A stretch of 64,000 nucleotides of DNA from JALZKA01 sp963786495. GTDB taxonomy: Bacteria > Actinomycetota > Thermoleophilia > Solirubrobacterales > 70-9. The notes beneath the pieces were generated by a model. It did no database searches. It was not told where the DNA came from and saw only the letters and a list, made by a program, of their open reading frames with translations. Positions 35,863-45,670 of this stretch are shown here, piece after piece; positions within the stretch are counted from its first letter, which is position 1, and each line of letters starts with the position of its first letter. The stretch spans positions 1,498,471-1,562,470 of the forward strand of contig CAWAZL010000002.1 of assembly GCA_963786495.1 (NCBI GenBank), written 5' to 3'. The position numbers were made by a program, and so were the translations under genes.

Positions 35863-35952
35863 CCGTTTGCGGGCACGCTCGGACTACCCCTAGGGACGGT
35901 CAAGGGGCGGACCCGGCTGGGCCTCGAGAAGCTGGCCGGCGCCGCGCTCTGA
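35863..35952 (+). pseudogene. Remnant of an ECF sigma factor (region 4.2)
   Basis: About 28 codons read FAGTLGLPLGTVKGRTRLGL, then EKLAGAAL and a TGA at 35950-35952. This is the helix-turn-helix end of an extracytoplasmic-function sigma factor. No start codon or sigma region 2 precedes it, because the upstream 60 bases hold no matching frame. It is a decayed remnant or an insertion scar; no anti-sigma gene is adjacent. Confidence 0.6.
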
Positions 35953-36058
35953 CAGCCGTCAGAGTCCCAGGCACGGATAACACAGGTGCGTTTCGCTGAG
36001 GTGGGACCAGATCCTCCGCGCACGGCCAGGAGTGGAGCTCACCCGGTATGTTCGCGGA

Positions 36059-36238
36059 ATGCCGAAGAGCAACACCGAGAAAGCTCGCGTCCTGATACTG
36101 ATTGCGGCGTTCGCCTCGTTCCTCCTCTCCGTAAGCCTCTTCTTCCTGACCGACGACAAGACCGAAGGCATCTTCGTGGGTCTATGGGTCCCCTCGATCT
36201 TGGCTCTCGGCGTTCTGATCATTCCCCCGCGAAGGTAA
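36059..36238 (+). CDS. Small two-helix membrane protein
   Basis: The 59-residue protein starts MPKSNTEKARVLILIAAFAS. It has two hydrophobic segments (about 11-28 and 38-54) joined by a short acidic loop (TDDKTEG). No family recognised. It is 4 bases before another small membrane ORF, so the pair may be coupled. Confidence 0.55.
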   Translation: MPKSNTEKARVLILIAAFASFLLSVSLFFLTDDKTEGIFVGLWVPSILALGVLIIPPRR

Positions 36239-36242
36239 CGCC

Positions 36243-36404
36243 GTGACCGTTGCGATTTTCGTGTTCGGCGTCGTCGTAACCCTCTTCGTCGCGGCCGCGT
36301 GTGCGTTGATCGTCGAGGGGATCCGGATCGACAAGCAGGGACGTGAGCAGGACGAGGCGGAGCTGAGCGCCGAACGCGCCCCGGCGGCCCGACCAGGGAT
36401 CTAG
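36243..36404 (+). CDS. Small single-helix membrane protein
   Basis: A 53-residue frame starts with GTG and reads MTVAIFVFGVVVTLFVAAAC as one membrane segment, then a charged tail rich in Glu, Arg and Ala. It lies 4 bases after the preceding small membrane gene. It is below the usual size cut and would be missed in standard annotation. No family recognised. Confidence 0.5.
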   Translation: MTVAIFVFGVVVTLFVAAACALIVEGIRIDKQGREQDEAELSAERAPAARPGI

Positions 36405-36436
36405 CCGGCTCGTTCAGGCTGGCGACCGACACCAGA

Positions 36437-36508
36437 TGGGCGCGGCGGGTTTCGAACCTGCGACCTCTCGCGTGTGAAGCGAGCGCTCTCCCACTGAGCT
36501 ACGCGCCC
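36437..36508 (-). tRNA. tRNA-Val, anticodon CAC
   Basis: The 72-base cloverleaf has a 7-bp acceptor stem (GGGCGCG with CGCGCCC) and anticodon stem CTCGC/GCGAG around loop TTCACAC. The anticodon is CAC, for Val codon GTG. The T arm contains GGTTCGAAA. The 3' CCA is not encoded. GTG is a common codon at this GC content. Confidence 0.92.
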
Positions 36509-36619
36509 GGAAGGAGGAGATTCTACGGCCGCTGCGGGGCGCGGATCGTCGAGACGGGAGGCGACGCGTGGTCCGACGCTGATCTGTACCGTCCACCGCA
36601 GTGACCAGGAGGGATCGCC

Positions 36620-39277
36620 ATGAAGGGCACACGAGGCGCGGGGCTCGCTTTGCTGTGCTTGCGCTGTTTGGACTTGCTGCGGTGCCTGCGGCCGCGCTCG
36701 GCCACTCCGACGACATGACTTCCGCGGAGCTGATGCAGACCATCGCGGAGGCCGGCGGAGCCACGCCTGCCGATCTGGAGAGCATCGTCCTCTCTGAGCT
36801 TGGCGCTGAAGAGGGGCACGAGCACGGCTCCGCGGTCGCTGCGCCGCCGGGACGGTGGTACTCCGGCGAGCCGACCGCGGCGAACATCGGCGCCTCGGAC
36901 GACGACCCCTACGCGCTCGCCGGCGGCTGCTTCAGTCTGCGCTCGGACTCAGACGGCTTCGTTGCTCGGGCGGGGTCAGAGCTGACGGCAGGCGCCGGCG
37001 TGGGCGATGCCGAAGTCTTTCGCTTCCAGGCAACCGATCTCGGTAGCTATCTGCTCCTCGGCTCGCAAGGCAAGTTCCCAGCCGCCACGGACGACGGGCT
37101 CGCCACGGTCGAGGCTCCGGCGGGGAACGCGGTGTGGAAGGTCGAGGGCGACGAGGTCTCGGGCTATGCCCTGACCGCGGAGGACGGGACCGCGCTCGAA
37201 TCGTCGAGCGATGGGGGCCTGGAGCTAGGCGCCGAGGGTGACCGGTTCGAATTCGTGGGCAACTTGGAGTGCGCGGGTTTCCCCGAGATCGAACTCAATA
37301 CGACCGGCGCGCCGGACACCGCGAGGCCGCATTTCGCCGAAGCCTCCGGCACGATCGACCTCCACTCGCACCTCCTGGCTTTCGAGGCGTTCGGGCGCGG
37401 GCTTCACTGCGGCCGGCCATGGCATCCGCTCGGTGTCGCTTCAGCGCTAACCGACTGCCCCGATCACGCTCCGAACGGGCTTGGCGGAATCGCTTCGAAC
37501 CTCCTGGTGTTCCAGAACCCGCTTCAGACGCATGACCCAGGCGGCTGGCCCACATTCACCGGCTGGCCCACCTACCAGTGGGTCTTTACGCATGAGCAGA
37601 CCTACTACCGCTGGATCGAACGCGCGTGGCGCGGTGGGTTGCGTCTGATCACCCTCCTCGCGGTCGACAACTCTGCCGCGTGCATGGTCAACCTGCATAA
37701 GACCGAGGACTGCAACGAGATGAACTCCGTCCGGCGCCAGCTGCAGGCAGCCCGCGACCTTCAGGACTACATCGATGCCCAGGCGGGCGGCCCGGGCGAG
37801 GGGTTCTTCCGCATCGTCAAGAACCCATTCCAGGCGCGACGTGCCATCAACAAGGGCAAGCTTGCGGTGGTGCTCGGAATCGAGGTGTCTGAGCCTTTCG
37901 ACTGCGGACTTCGCAACGGGGTCCCCCAGTGCAACGAGGACGATGTCGACGAGGAGCTCGACGCGGTGTGGGACGAAGGCGTTCGCCAGATGGAGATCGT
38001 CAACAAGTTCGACAATGCCTTCGCAGGCGTGGCGATGGACGGAGGCTTCCAGGGACCCGTCATCAATTCCGCGAACAAGATCGTCACGGGCGAGTTCTGG
38101 GATGTCGAGACATGCACCGGCCCTGACGAGGACCGCGAGCAGGTGACCGCGCTGCCGGACGTGGCTGCCGCGCTGATTGCGCTCCTGCCGGGTGGCCCGC
38201 TGCAGCTTCCGGCCTACGGCCCAGGTCCGCACTGCAACGTCAGGGGCCTCTCCGACCTCGGCGAGCATCTCGTCCGCAGGATGGAGGAGCGGGGGATGAT
38301 CTTTGACCCGGACCACCTGAGCGTGAAGGCTCGCGACCAGGCGCTGGACCTGGTCGACGAGCTCGGCTACTCCGGAGTCGTCTCGAGCCACAGCTGGTCG
38401 GATGACACGTCGTATCGCCGGATCATGGAGCTCGGCGGCGTGGTGACGCCGATGGCGGACCATGCGTACGCCCTGGACGACGAATGGCAGCGCCAACGCG
38501 ACCTCTACAAAGCGGGGAAGGGCTCACGCAGGTACGGCTTCGGCTTCGGCTACGGCGACGACATGAACGGCTTCGGCGGGCCGCGCAACCCGACCGCTGG
38601 GACCGACGCTGAGATCACGTATCCCTTCGACTCCCCGATCGACCCGGGTGTGACCGTGGACAAGCAGCAGAGCGGCCAGAAGACTTACGACATGAACACC
38701 GACGGGATCGCGCACTTCGGGCAGTGGCCCGACTGGACCGAGGGTGTCCGCCAAGACGCCGGCGACCGCGTGATTAAGGACCTGCGGGGCGGTGTCGAGT
38801 CGTATCTTCGGATGTGGGAACGTGCCGTCGGCACGAAGGGGCCGCGGAAGCTGAAGCCGAAGGGCCACTTCGATTCCCATGGCGTCGGCAAGCTGCGTCT
38901 GAGGCTCGGACCGAAGCAGGTTCTGCGAAGGGTCGGTCAGCCCGTCGTGCGCACGGGCGGCTGGTCGTTCAAGGTGAAGCGCACTCCGGGCGCGACCCTC
39001 GGTGCGGCGTTCAAGGGCACCAAGGTGGCGGCTGTCGTGACCTCGGCGCCACGCTATTCCGCCGCCGGAGTCAGCCCGGGCGATACCGCGAAGCGGTCTC
39101 GGGCAGGTCGCAAGCCCGCTTGGCAATGGAGTCTGGGTCGTGGGCACGGGCCGCCAGAGCCGCTACATCTTCGGCGTCAGCGGCGGCAAGGTGAGATGGG
39201 TTGGCGTGGCAACGAGCGGCGCGGCGAAGAGCGCGAAGAAGGTCTCACGCGCGGCTCGACTGGCGCTTTTCGGCTGA
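36620..39277 (+). CDS. Secreted amidohydrolase-like (M19-like) protein, frameshifted
   Basis: A strong AGGAGGG at 36607 lies 6 bases before the ATG at 36620. That start runs only a few codons in frame before the main frame must be entered near 36640, implying one lost base. Signal peptide FAVLALFGLAAVPAAALGH follows. The large central domain has metal-site motifs DLHSHLL, FDPDHLSVKARDQALDLVD and SSHSWSDDT, resembling a TIM-barrel metallohydrolase of the renal-dipeptidase (M19) type. A second frameshift near 39120 leads to NGVWVVGTGRQSRYIFGVSGG and a stop at 39277. Roughly 885 residues. Substrate unknown. Confidence 0.7.
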
Positions 39278-39303
39278 TCAAAAGCGACGCGGATTCTGCC
39301 ACC

Positions 39304-39323
39304 GAGGGCGCCGCGGCGCCCTC
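39304..39323. terminator. Bidirectional hairpin between convergent genes
   Basis: GAGGGCGCC and GGCGCCCTC form a perfect 9-bp stem with a 2-base centre. It sits between the amidohydrolase stop and the inhibitor gene stop on the other strand and likely serves both. Confidence 0.65.
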
Positions 39324-39702
39324 AGACGCAGGGTTCGGGATCGTCCGGAACGTCTGACGAGGCCACGCGGTTGTCGAAGGCATAGCTGGCGCCGAGATCC
39401 CTCACCCTGTCCAGTGCGCCTAGGCAGCGGGACTCGCCCGATGCATCCCGCTTGTCGTAGATCCAGATCGTCTGACCGAATCGATTCTTGATCGACGAGG
39501 TCTTGTTGTTGATCTTGTTTCCGATCTTGTTGCTCACGTCCTCGCCTTGGACAACGATTCGCTCCCCGCGGTATGCGGACTTCGTCCAGGCGCAGATGGC
39601 GTCGTCCGGGCACGACTTGTCGGCCTTGCCCTTCGCCGCTTCGCCCGCCGCGGGCGTCAAGGCGACCAGGCCAATCAGTGCGATGAGTGCTGTTCTCTTC
39701 AT
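39322..39702 (-). CDS. Secreted I36-like (beta-gamma crystallin) inhibitor protein
   Basis: The 126-residue protein has a signal peptide (MKRTALIALIGLVALTPAA...). A single Greek-key domain follows: ICAWTKSAYRGERIVVQG, NKTSSIKNRFGQTIWIYDKRD and RCLGALDRVRDLG. Pattern and length fit the peptidase inhibitor family I36 / SMPI-like beta-gamma crystallin proteins of actinobacteria. GGAGGTAGGGAA precedes the ATG. Four cysteines could form two disulfides. Inhibitor activity is inferred from family only. Confidence 0.78.
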   Translation of the reverse strand: MKRTALIALIGLVALTPAAGEAAKGKADKSCPDDAICAWTKSAYRGERIVVQGEDVSNKIGNKINNKTSSIKNRFGQTIWIYDKRDASGESRCLGALDRVRDLGASYAFDNRVASSDVPDDPEPCV

Positions 39703-39846
39703 TTCCCTACCTCCAGGTTGTTGCTTGACCAGGCGAGCTTGCCAATGTTTGCGTTAGGTGTCATGAGGGGTCGCCACTCATCTTTTGGGTGGGTACTTTC
39801 GGCCAGTCTCGTTTAGGCGTCCCCGTTTTCGGTCATACTCGCCGCA

Positions 39847-40062
39847 ATGGCTATTGGCACCTCGCTTTTCCTGATCGCCGTCGGCGCGATCCTCAAGTAC
39901 GCAGTCAACGACTCGATCGAACAGGTCGACCTCACGACCGTCGGCCTGATCCTGATGATCGTCGGGATCGTCGGCCTCGTGATCGGGATCTTCCTGATGA
40001 GCCGCGACCCGCGTCCAGGCACGGTCGCACCGCCTCGCGATCCGCGCGATCCGCGCCTCTAG
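39847..40062 (+). CDS. Small membrane protein, DUF6458-like
   Basis: The 71-residue protein has two membrane segments (about 2-18 and 31-50) and a proline/arginine tail (DPRPGTVAPPRDPRDPRL). The pattern GTSLFLIAVGAILKYAV... and GLILMIVGIVGLVIG matches the widespread actinobacterial DUF6458 family. Function is unknown. It is divergent from the inhibitor gene and ends 19 bases before the MMPL stop. Confidence 0.75.
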   Translation: MAIGTSLFLIAVGAILKYAVNDSIEQVDLTTVGLILMIVGIVGLVIGIFLMSRDPRPGTVAPPRDPRDPRL

Positions 40063-40081
40063 TAAGCCGCTCGACCTAGCG

Positions 40082-42334
40082 CTAACGACGCGGCGGCGAG
40101 TCGCTCTGTGCCGGCGCGGGCGCGTCCTCGTCCGTCTCCTCGTGCAGTCCGCCGCCGCTCTGCGCGGTTGAGGGCCACCAGATCTTGTCGCCGATCAGCT
40201 CAATGGCGGCCGGGACCATGATCGTCCGCACCACGAAGGTGTCGAGGAGGATCCCCAGCGCGACCATGAAACCGAGGTCGAAGGTGAACGTGACGGGCAA
40301 GGTCATGAGGACCGAAAAGGTTCCGGCGAGGATGATCCCGGCGCTGGTGATGACTGGACCGGTGGCGGCGAGCGCACGTAGCGTCCCCTCGCGCGTCCCG
40401 TGCGTCCGCGCCTCCTCTCGCACGCGGGCCATGAGGAAGATCGTGTAGTCGATCCCGAGCGCGACCAAGAAGATGAACGCGAACGTCGGGATCGACGCGT
40501 CCATGCCCGCGTCGCCGATCACGTTCTCGATGAAGAGGACGCTGAGGCCGAGGGTGCAGAGGAAGCTCAAGATCACGCTTGCGATCAGCACGAGCGGGGC
40601 GACGAGCGACCGCAGCAGAATCGCAAGGATGATCGCGATCACCAAGAGAGCGATCGGCACGATCAGCTTTAGGTCGGACTCAATGGCGGCGTCGAAGTCG
40701 TACTGGACTGCTGAGCCGCCGCCCACGAGCGCAGTGAGGCCGGGGCCGAGGTCCTCGACGGCGGACCGCATGGCCGGCACCGCGTCGAACGCCTCAGGCG
40801 TGAACGGGTCTCCTTCGAGGACAACGTCGACGGTGCCGATCGTTCCGTCTGTCGAGACGTTGGGGGTCGGCGTCGCGGATGCGACCTTGTCCACCCCCTC
40901 GACGGCGCTCGCCGCCGCCTCGAGGTCCGCCGGCTCGATCTCACCGTCGTCGCGTTCCACGAGGATCGTGGTCGGCGCGAGAGTGCCGGCCGGGAACGCC
41001 TCCTCCATCAGCTCGAAGCCCTCGACCGAGTCGACGTCCTTCTTGAAGAAGTTCGTGGTCGAGTAGTCGACGCTGTAGGAGAGAATTCCAAGCGCGCCGA
41101 CGACGAAGATGAGCGATGTGGCCGCGAGCGCGAGACCGGGTCGCTCGAGCACCCTGTCACCCAGCCGGCGCCAGACGCCTTGGCGGGATGCGGTCTCCGT
41201 GTCGGGGTCGTAGGCAACCGTGCCGCTCCGCGGCCAGAAGCCCTTGCGGCCAAAGATGGCGAGAAGCGCCGGCAGGAGCGTGAGGCCGGCGAGCATCCCG
41301 CAGAAGACGGAGATCGCTGCGACGGGACCGAGTGTCGCGGTGATCTGCGCGTCGGCCAGTGTCAGCGTCAGCATCGCGAGCGACACCGTCATGCCTGAGG
41401 CCAGGATCGTCGGTCCGGTCCGGCTCACGGCCCGCTGCATCGCCTCGTGCTTGTCCTCGATCCGGTGGAGCTCCTCCTTGTATCTCGAGACGAGCAGGAG
41501 GCAGTAATCAGTCGTGATCCCGAATAAGAGAACGATCAGGATCGACGTGCCGTTCGAAGACACGGTCGCACCCGAGTTCGCGTACAGGTACACGAAAGCC
41601 GTCGCGACCGAGTAGGCGAAGAAGACGACGACGAGGGGGGTCAGGGCAACCAGGACCGCCCGGTAGATCGCGCCGAGCAGGAAGAGCACGAGGACCGCGC
41701 TCGCGATCAGGAGCTTGGCGTCGAAGTCGGAGAAGACTTCTTCGGCGTCGACCGAGAAGCCGAGGTCGCCGGTGAGGATCACCTCGAAGCCGTCCTCGCC
41801 GCCGCCGATTTCCTCGCGGACGTTCTCGCCCCAGTCCGCGGACTCCTCGAAGTTGGTGGGGACGATCAGGGTGGTGAAGGCGAGCGACTCATCCGGGGCG
41901 ACAGCGGTTGGAGCGTCGCTGCCGCCCTCCGCCGCGAACGGCGTGACGGGCGGGCGGATGAGCGGCAGGTCGAAGTCGGCGGTATCGACCCGCTCTCCGC
42001 CGGCGGCCTCCAGTGCGTCCTGGTACGGCTGCGAAAGCTCCTCGAGCGCCTCGGCGTCGGCCTCGATCTTCTGCTTGTCGGCCTCGGTGAGGCCGCCCTC
42101 GCGGTGATAGACGATCAGGCCCTGAGTCGTCTCACCGGACCCGAACTCCTCGTCGAGGATCTCGACCACTTCGGTCGATTCGGCGCTCTCCGGCAGGAAC
42201 GACGCCGTGTCGTCCTGCGTCTCGTCGGCCAGCTTCGCGCCAAGCGGCGCGAGGGCGACGACAAGGACGATCCAGATCACGACGGTGACCCACTTGGTGC
42301 GGCGGCCGGCGACGAATGAAGCGAGAGCAGACAT
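40082..42334 (-). CDS. MMPL/RND family transporter
   Basis: The 750-residue protein has the MMPL layout: N-terminal helix, a large extracytoplasmic loop, a five-helix block with GITTDYCLLLVSRYKEE (Asp of the proton path), a second loop and a second block with GIDYTIFLMARVREE. It exports lipids or drugs using the proton gradient. The acidic proline-rich C-tail is cytosolic. No adjacent regulator is seen, unlike the MMPL gene at 49719-51820. Confidence 0.92.
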   Translation of the reverse strand: MSALASFVAGRRTKWVTVVIWIVLVVALAPLGAKLADETQDDTASFLPESAESTEVVEILDEEFGSGETTQGLIVYHREGGLTEADKQKIEADAEALEELSQPYQDALEAAGGERVDTADFDLPLIRPPVTPFAAEGGSDAPTAVAPDESLAFTTLIVPTNFEESADWGENVREEIGGGEDGFEVILTGDLGFSVDAEEVFSDFDAKLLIASAVLVLFLLGAIYRAVLVALTPLVVVFFAYSVATAFVYLYANSGATVSSNGTSILIVLLFGITTDYCLLLVSRYKEELHRIEDKHEAMQRAVSRTGPTILASGMTVSLAMLTLTLADAQITATLGPVAAISVFCGMLAGLTLLPALLAIFGRKGFWPRSGTVAYDPDTETASRQGVWRRLGDRVLERPGLALAATSLIFVVGALGILSYSVDYSTTNFFKKDVDSVEGFELMEEAFPAGTLAPTTILVERDDGEIEPADLEAAASAVEGVDKVASATPTPNVSTDGTIGTVDVVLEGDPFTPEAFDAVPAMRSAVEDLGPGLTALVGGGSAVQYDFDAAIESDLKLIVPIALLVIAIILAILLRSLVAPLVLIASVILSFLCTLGLSVLFIENVIGDAGMDASIPTFAFIFLVALGIDYTIFLMARVREEARTHGTREGTLRALAATGPVITSAGIILAGTFSVLMTLPVTFTFDLGFMVALGILLDTFVVRTIMVPAAIELIGDKIWWPSTAQSGGGLHEETDEDAPAPAQSDSPPRR

Positions 42335-42420
42335 TGGCTAGCTGGCCAAAATAGCGGATGGTTTACGGAACTTCAGAAGATTGTGTGACCAACGAACACG
42401 CCTTGCGGTCTTGAGACAGG

Positions 42421-43284
42421 TCAGGCGCTGGTCGTTTGCTCTTCGTCGGCACGTGAATCAAGGTCGCGCACGAGATCCTGCGTTTCGGCGTTCTTGACCA
42501 TCCAGGAGTCGATGAGCGGATTGATGATCCCGCGCAAGGTGCTGTAGGCGGCCCAGCGCCGCGGCGTGATGATCCGCGGCTTGCGCGTCTCGATGCCGCG
42601 GACGACCGTTTCGCCGGCCTGGTCGGGTGTGAGCCGCTTGAGCAGCATCTTCGGGACCAGATCCCTCACCTTGTCGGCCGATCGATCGCCGTCGAGCAGC
42701 TGCTGGACCATCACGGTGTCGATGAACCCGAAGTAGGCGACGCTGGCGCCGGCGCCGTGGGGCGCCAGCTCGACTCTGAGCGCGCGGCCGAGCTGCTCGA
42801 CCCCGGCCTTGGCCATCGCATACGGGGCCTGGCCGGTCCCGTTGACGAAGGCATAAACCGAGGCCGTGACGACGATGTGCCCCCGGCGGGCCGCAATCTC
42901 CGGCAGCGCCGCCAGCGCAGTGTTGTAGACGCCGTTGAGGTTCACCGCCAAGACGCGATCACCCAGCTCTCTCGGCATCGCCCTGACTGTCGCACCAGTC
43001 TGAGCGATGCCTGCGTTGGCGATGACGACGTCGACGCCGCCGCACTCCTTGGCGACCCTGGCCACGATCTCCTGCATCGCGCCGAGGTCGGTGACGTCGG
43101 CTGCGAGCCCGAAGGAATCGGCCGAGACGTCAGCGGCCGCTGAGTCGCACGCCGCCTGGTCGAGGTCCACGATCACGACCCTCGCGCCGCGCTTCGCCAG
43201 CGCCTGCGAGCACCCGAGGCCGATGCCTCGCGCACCGCCGGTAACGATTGCCGTCTTACCCCGCACATCGAATCTCTCGCTCAT
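42421..43284 (-). CDS. Short-chain dehydrogenase/reductase
   Basis: The 287-residue protein from MSERFDVRG at 43284 has the NAD(P) motif VTGGARGIGLGCSQ, NAG in IANAGIAQTG and a Ser-Tyr-x3-Lys site (TASVYAF... PYAMAKAG). It reduces or oxidises an alcohol. The C-terminal extension of about 60 residues is longer than the core fold. Substrate not known. Convergent with nothing; it lies 85 bases from the SRP RNA start. Confidence 0.88.
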   Translation of the reverse strand: MSERFDVRGKTAIVTGGARGIGLGCSQALAKRGARVVIVDLDQAACDSAAADVSADSFGLAADVTDLGAMQEIVARVAKECGGVDVVIANAGIAQTGATVRAMPRELGDRVLAVNLNGVYNTALAALPEIAARRGHIVVTASVYAFVNGTGQAPYAMAKAGVEQLGRALRVELAPHGAGASVAYFGFIDTVMVQQLLDGDRSADKVRDLVPKMLLKRLTPDQAGETVVRGIETRKPRIITPRRWAAYSTLRGIINPLIDSWMVKNAETQDLVRDLDSRADEEQTTSA

Positions 43285-43356
43285 GAGCGGGAACCTACTC
43301 GCTGCCCTGGAGCCCCTAGACGGCACCTGCTTCTCGCGCCGCCGTTCGGCGACGCG

Positions 43357-43362
43357 TATGAT
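43357..43362 (+). promoter_or_regulatory. -10 hexamer of the SRP RNA promoter
   Basis: TATGAT lies 7 bases before the predicted 5' end of the SRP RNA. No clear -35 hexamer lies 17-18 bases upstream. Confidence 0.45.
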
Positions 43363-43369
43363 CTTTGGC

Positions 43370-43645
43370 GGACCGTGCTAGGTGGGGCGCTAGCGGTGCC
43401 TTGTCACCCGCAATCCGCTCTAGCGGGGCTGAACGCTCGCTCGAGGACAGTGGTCTCTCGAGGTCAGTACGTCGAGGGCGGCGTTGATGGTCAGGTCCCG
43501 CGCGATGCGCGCCCGTGAATCAGGTCAGGTCCGGAAGGAAGCAGCCTTAAGCGGTAGCGAGCAAGCGACGCGGATTGTCCTGACCGGAGCCAGCCACGAC
43601 GGGAACGCTCGGGAAACCGCCTTCGAAGGCGGGCCCGCACGGTCC
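43370..43645 (+). ncRNA. ffs: Large-type SRP RNA
   Basis: This stretch carries the universal SRP domain signature (GGTCAGGTCCGGAAGGAAG, then CAGCC). It also carries the Alu-type 5' domain (GTGCTAGGTGGGG, CGGTGCC, CGCAATCCGCT). The ends pair through GGACCGTGC (43370) and GCACGGTCC (43637). Length about 276 bases is as in Bacillus-type SRP RNA, not the 4.5S form. It lies near dnaX-ybaB-recR, as in many bacteria. Confidence 0.93.
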
Positions 43646-43663
43646 ATGCCGTTTTCGTGCCGT

Positions 43664-44920
43664 CTAGACGCGGATGCGAAGCGCTTTGCGCAGGACCCGC
43701 TCGGCGTTGCCGCCGAGGATCGCGATTGCGTCCGCGCCGAATTCCTTGCCGAGCGGCTCGCGGAGCTTGGCCAAGTCGTCGGCGTTTTCAATCCCGGCGA
43801 CGGTCGGCTTGATGAACCCGTCGAGGTCGGACCCGATCCCGACGTGCGCGTGAGATCCGGTGACGTCGTGGATCGCCTCGATGTGGCGGCGCACCACCTC
43901 GAAGGTCGCGTCGAAGCCGGTGGCGTCGCCGACGTCGACCCCGTCATATAGCTGGTGCTCGGCCATGATCAGCCCGATCACTCCGCCGCGCGCCGCGATC
44001 TCGCGGATGGTGTCTTCAGCGAGCATGTAGGCCTGGTCGTCGAAGCGATAGCCCGCGTGGGTCGCGATCACCGGACGATCCGTTGGGTCCGCGCCCGTAT
44101 CTTCGTCGAGGGCTTTGAGCAACGCGAATGTCTCCGCCAGCGCGTCCTCGCGCATGTGGCTTACGTCGACGAGGACCCCGTGTTTGTACATGGCCCTCAC
44201 CGCCGCCTCGCCGATGGCGCTGAGGCCGCCATTCCTCGGCTGGCAGAAGATCGTGTTGTAGGCCCGGTCGCTCAGCATCGGCAGGGCCGGGGCGTTGGTT
44301 GCGACGCCGCGATAGAACAGGTGGGCGAGGGTGATGTAGGTGACGCCCCTGCGCGCTAGCTCCGCCACGCGTCCATCGATCAAGGCTTCGTCGGCGCCCA
44401 GGTGCATCCCACCCTCGATGCAGTGGACGATCGCGATGCGCTTCTCGCTCAGCGCCCGGTCGAGGTGTTCCTCTCGCTTCACCACGACTGGACGCGTCTC
44501 CTTGGGCTCGCGGAAGAGCTCGGACTCGACCTCGTCGAGCCTGATCAGCAATTCGTCGTAGTCGCCATCGCGATCGGGGTCGTCGATCTCCGTCCACGGC
44601 AGATAGAGGACCGAGAAGACGATCCGCACACCGCCGGCGGCGAGCCTCGGAAGGTCCACTCGCCATCCGGACTCGAAGCTCTCGTTGTTGAAGAGCTTCG
44701 CGACGACCAAGAGGAGGAACGCGCGGACCTTGGCCAGGACGCCGGGCTGCTCGCGGACGCGGACGACGTGCTCGAGAGTTAGCGTCGAAGGCGATGTCCC
44801 GCCATCACGGTCGGGCAGGTGCTGCTGCACCCCCTCATCAAGCGCCAGGAGGTGCATCGGGTAGTGGCAGTGGAGGTCGGCAATGGACGCCGCGTGCGTT
44901 GCTTCCTCCGGCGGGGGCAC
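43664..44920 (-). CDS. Membrane dipeptidase-like hydrolase (M19)
   Basis: The 418-residue TIM-barrel zinc hydrolase has the N-terminal HxH-type DLHCHYPMHLL, HCIEGGMHLG with the bridging Glu, LVDVSHMREDAL, VIATHAGYRFD and GIGSDLDGF. These are the M19 (renal dipeptidase) motif set. It hydrolyses dipeptides, possibly D-amino-acid containing. There is no clear signal peptide, so it is probably cytoplasmic. Start MPPPEEATHA is the longest; later starts are possible. Confidence 0.87.
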   Translation of the reverse strand: MPPPEEATHAASIADLHCHYPMHLLALDEGVQQHLPDRDGGTSPSTLTLEHVVRVREQPGVLAKVRAFLLLVVAKLFNNESFESGWRVDLPRLAAGGVRIVFSVLYLPWTEIDDPDRDGDYDELLIRLDEVESELFREPKETRPVVVKREEHLDRALSEKRIAIVHCIEGGMHLGADEALIDGRVAELARRGVTYITLAHLFYRGVATNAPALPMLSDRAYNTIFCQPRNGGLSAIGEAAVRAMYKHGVLVDVSHMREDALAETFALLKALDEDTGADPTDRPVIATHAGYRFDDQAYMLAEDTIREIAARGGVIGLIMAEHQLYDGVDVGDATGFDATFEVVRRHIEAIHDVTGSHAHVGIGSDLDGFIKPTVAGIENADDLAKLREPLGKEFGADAIAILGGNAERVLRKALRIRV

Positions 44921-44947
44921 GCCCGGCAGGGTAAACCTGCGGCCTAC

Positions 44948-45670
44948 TTAGGCGTCGACGCCTCCGGTTTCGGGGTGGACCGGTGCGAGCGGGCCGGGGT
45001 CGGCGCTGCGGGGTGAGATGCCGCCACCGTTGCCGCCATTGCCACCGCCGTCCCCGTTGCCACCGCCGCCGGGAGAGACGCCGCCACCGCCACCGCCGCC
45101 GTTTCCGCCGTCGTTGTCGTTGTCGCGGTCGGGCTCGGTGTCGCCGCCTGGCTGCTTCGGGCAGTTGATCGTGTAGACGGTCTTCGGGGTCTTGCCGAAC
45201 GGCGCGCCGGTGTGGTTGAACGAAAGGTGCAGGTGATGGCCGCGCCCGTGGCCGGCGTCGCCGTTGTAGCCGACCCAGCGGAAGGGCGAGCGGGGCTGGT
45301 TCTGACTGGGTTCAGCCCACTTCGCGAGCTTGTCGATGTCGTTCCAGTCGCCACCCTCGGCGAAGTTCGGCGCGATGTCGAGGGCGACGCCGCGGGGGTG
45401 CTCGCCGTTCGCCGAGTGCACCGGATCCGTTGAGTAGCCGTCCGTGACGAAGATGTGGTACTTGCGTCGCAGGTACTTGATGTCCTTGAGGAGGCGCCGG
45501 TCGATCCTCTCGCCCGGGAAGCCCGGGATGTTGACGATCTTGCCGCCGCCCGTGGTCTGACAGACCTTGCCTGAGACCTCCACGCTCTGCATCTTCGCCG
45601 GCGAGGTGCCGGGCGAGATAGCCACTACGAGGGTTAGCGCCGCAACTCCGATGTATGCCTTCCGTTTCAC
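44948..45670 (-). CDS. Secreted M15-like metallopeptidase with Gly-rich tail
   Basis: The 240-residue protein has a signal peptide (about 1-25). A domain follows with the metal set of D,D-carboxypeptidase-like folds: HPRGVALDIAP (His and Asp) and HGRGHHLHLSF (His). The last 70 residues are Asp/Asn/Gly/Pro-rich, with GNGGGGGGG-like runs, as in surface-exposed tails. It could trim peptidoglycan peptides or be a non-catalytic binding protein. Upstream on the same strand lies a similar gene. Confidence 0.72.
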   Translation of the reverse strand: MKRKAYIGVAALTLVVAISPGTSPAKMQSVEVSGKVCQTTGGGKIVNIPGFPGERIDRRLLKDIKYLRRKYHIFVTDGYSTDPVHSANGEHPRGVALDIAPNFAEGGDWNDIDKLAKWAEPSQNQPRSPFRWVGYNGDAGHGRGHHLHLSFNHTGAPFGKTPKTVYTINCPKQPGGDTEPDRDNDNDGGNGGGGGGGVSPGGGGNGDGGGNGGNGGGISPRSADPGPLAPVHPETGGVDA

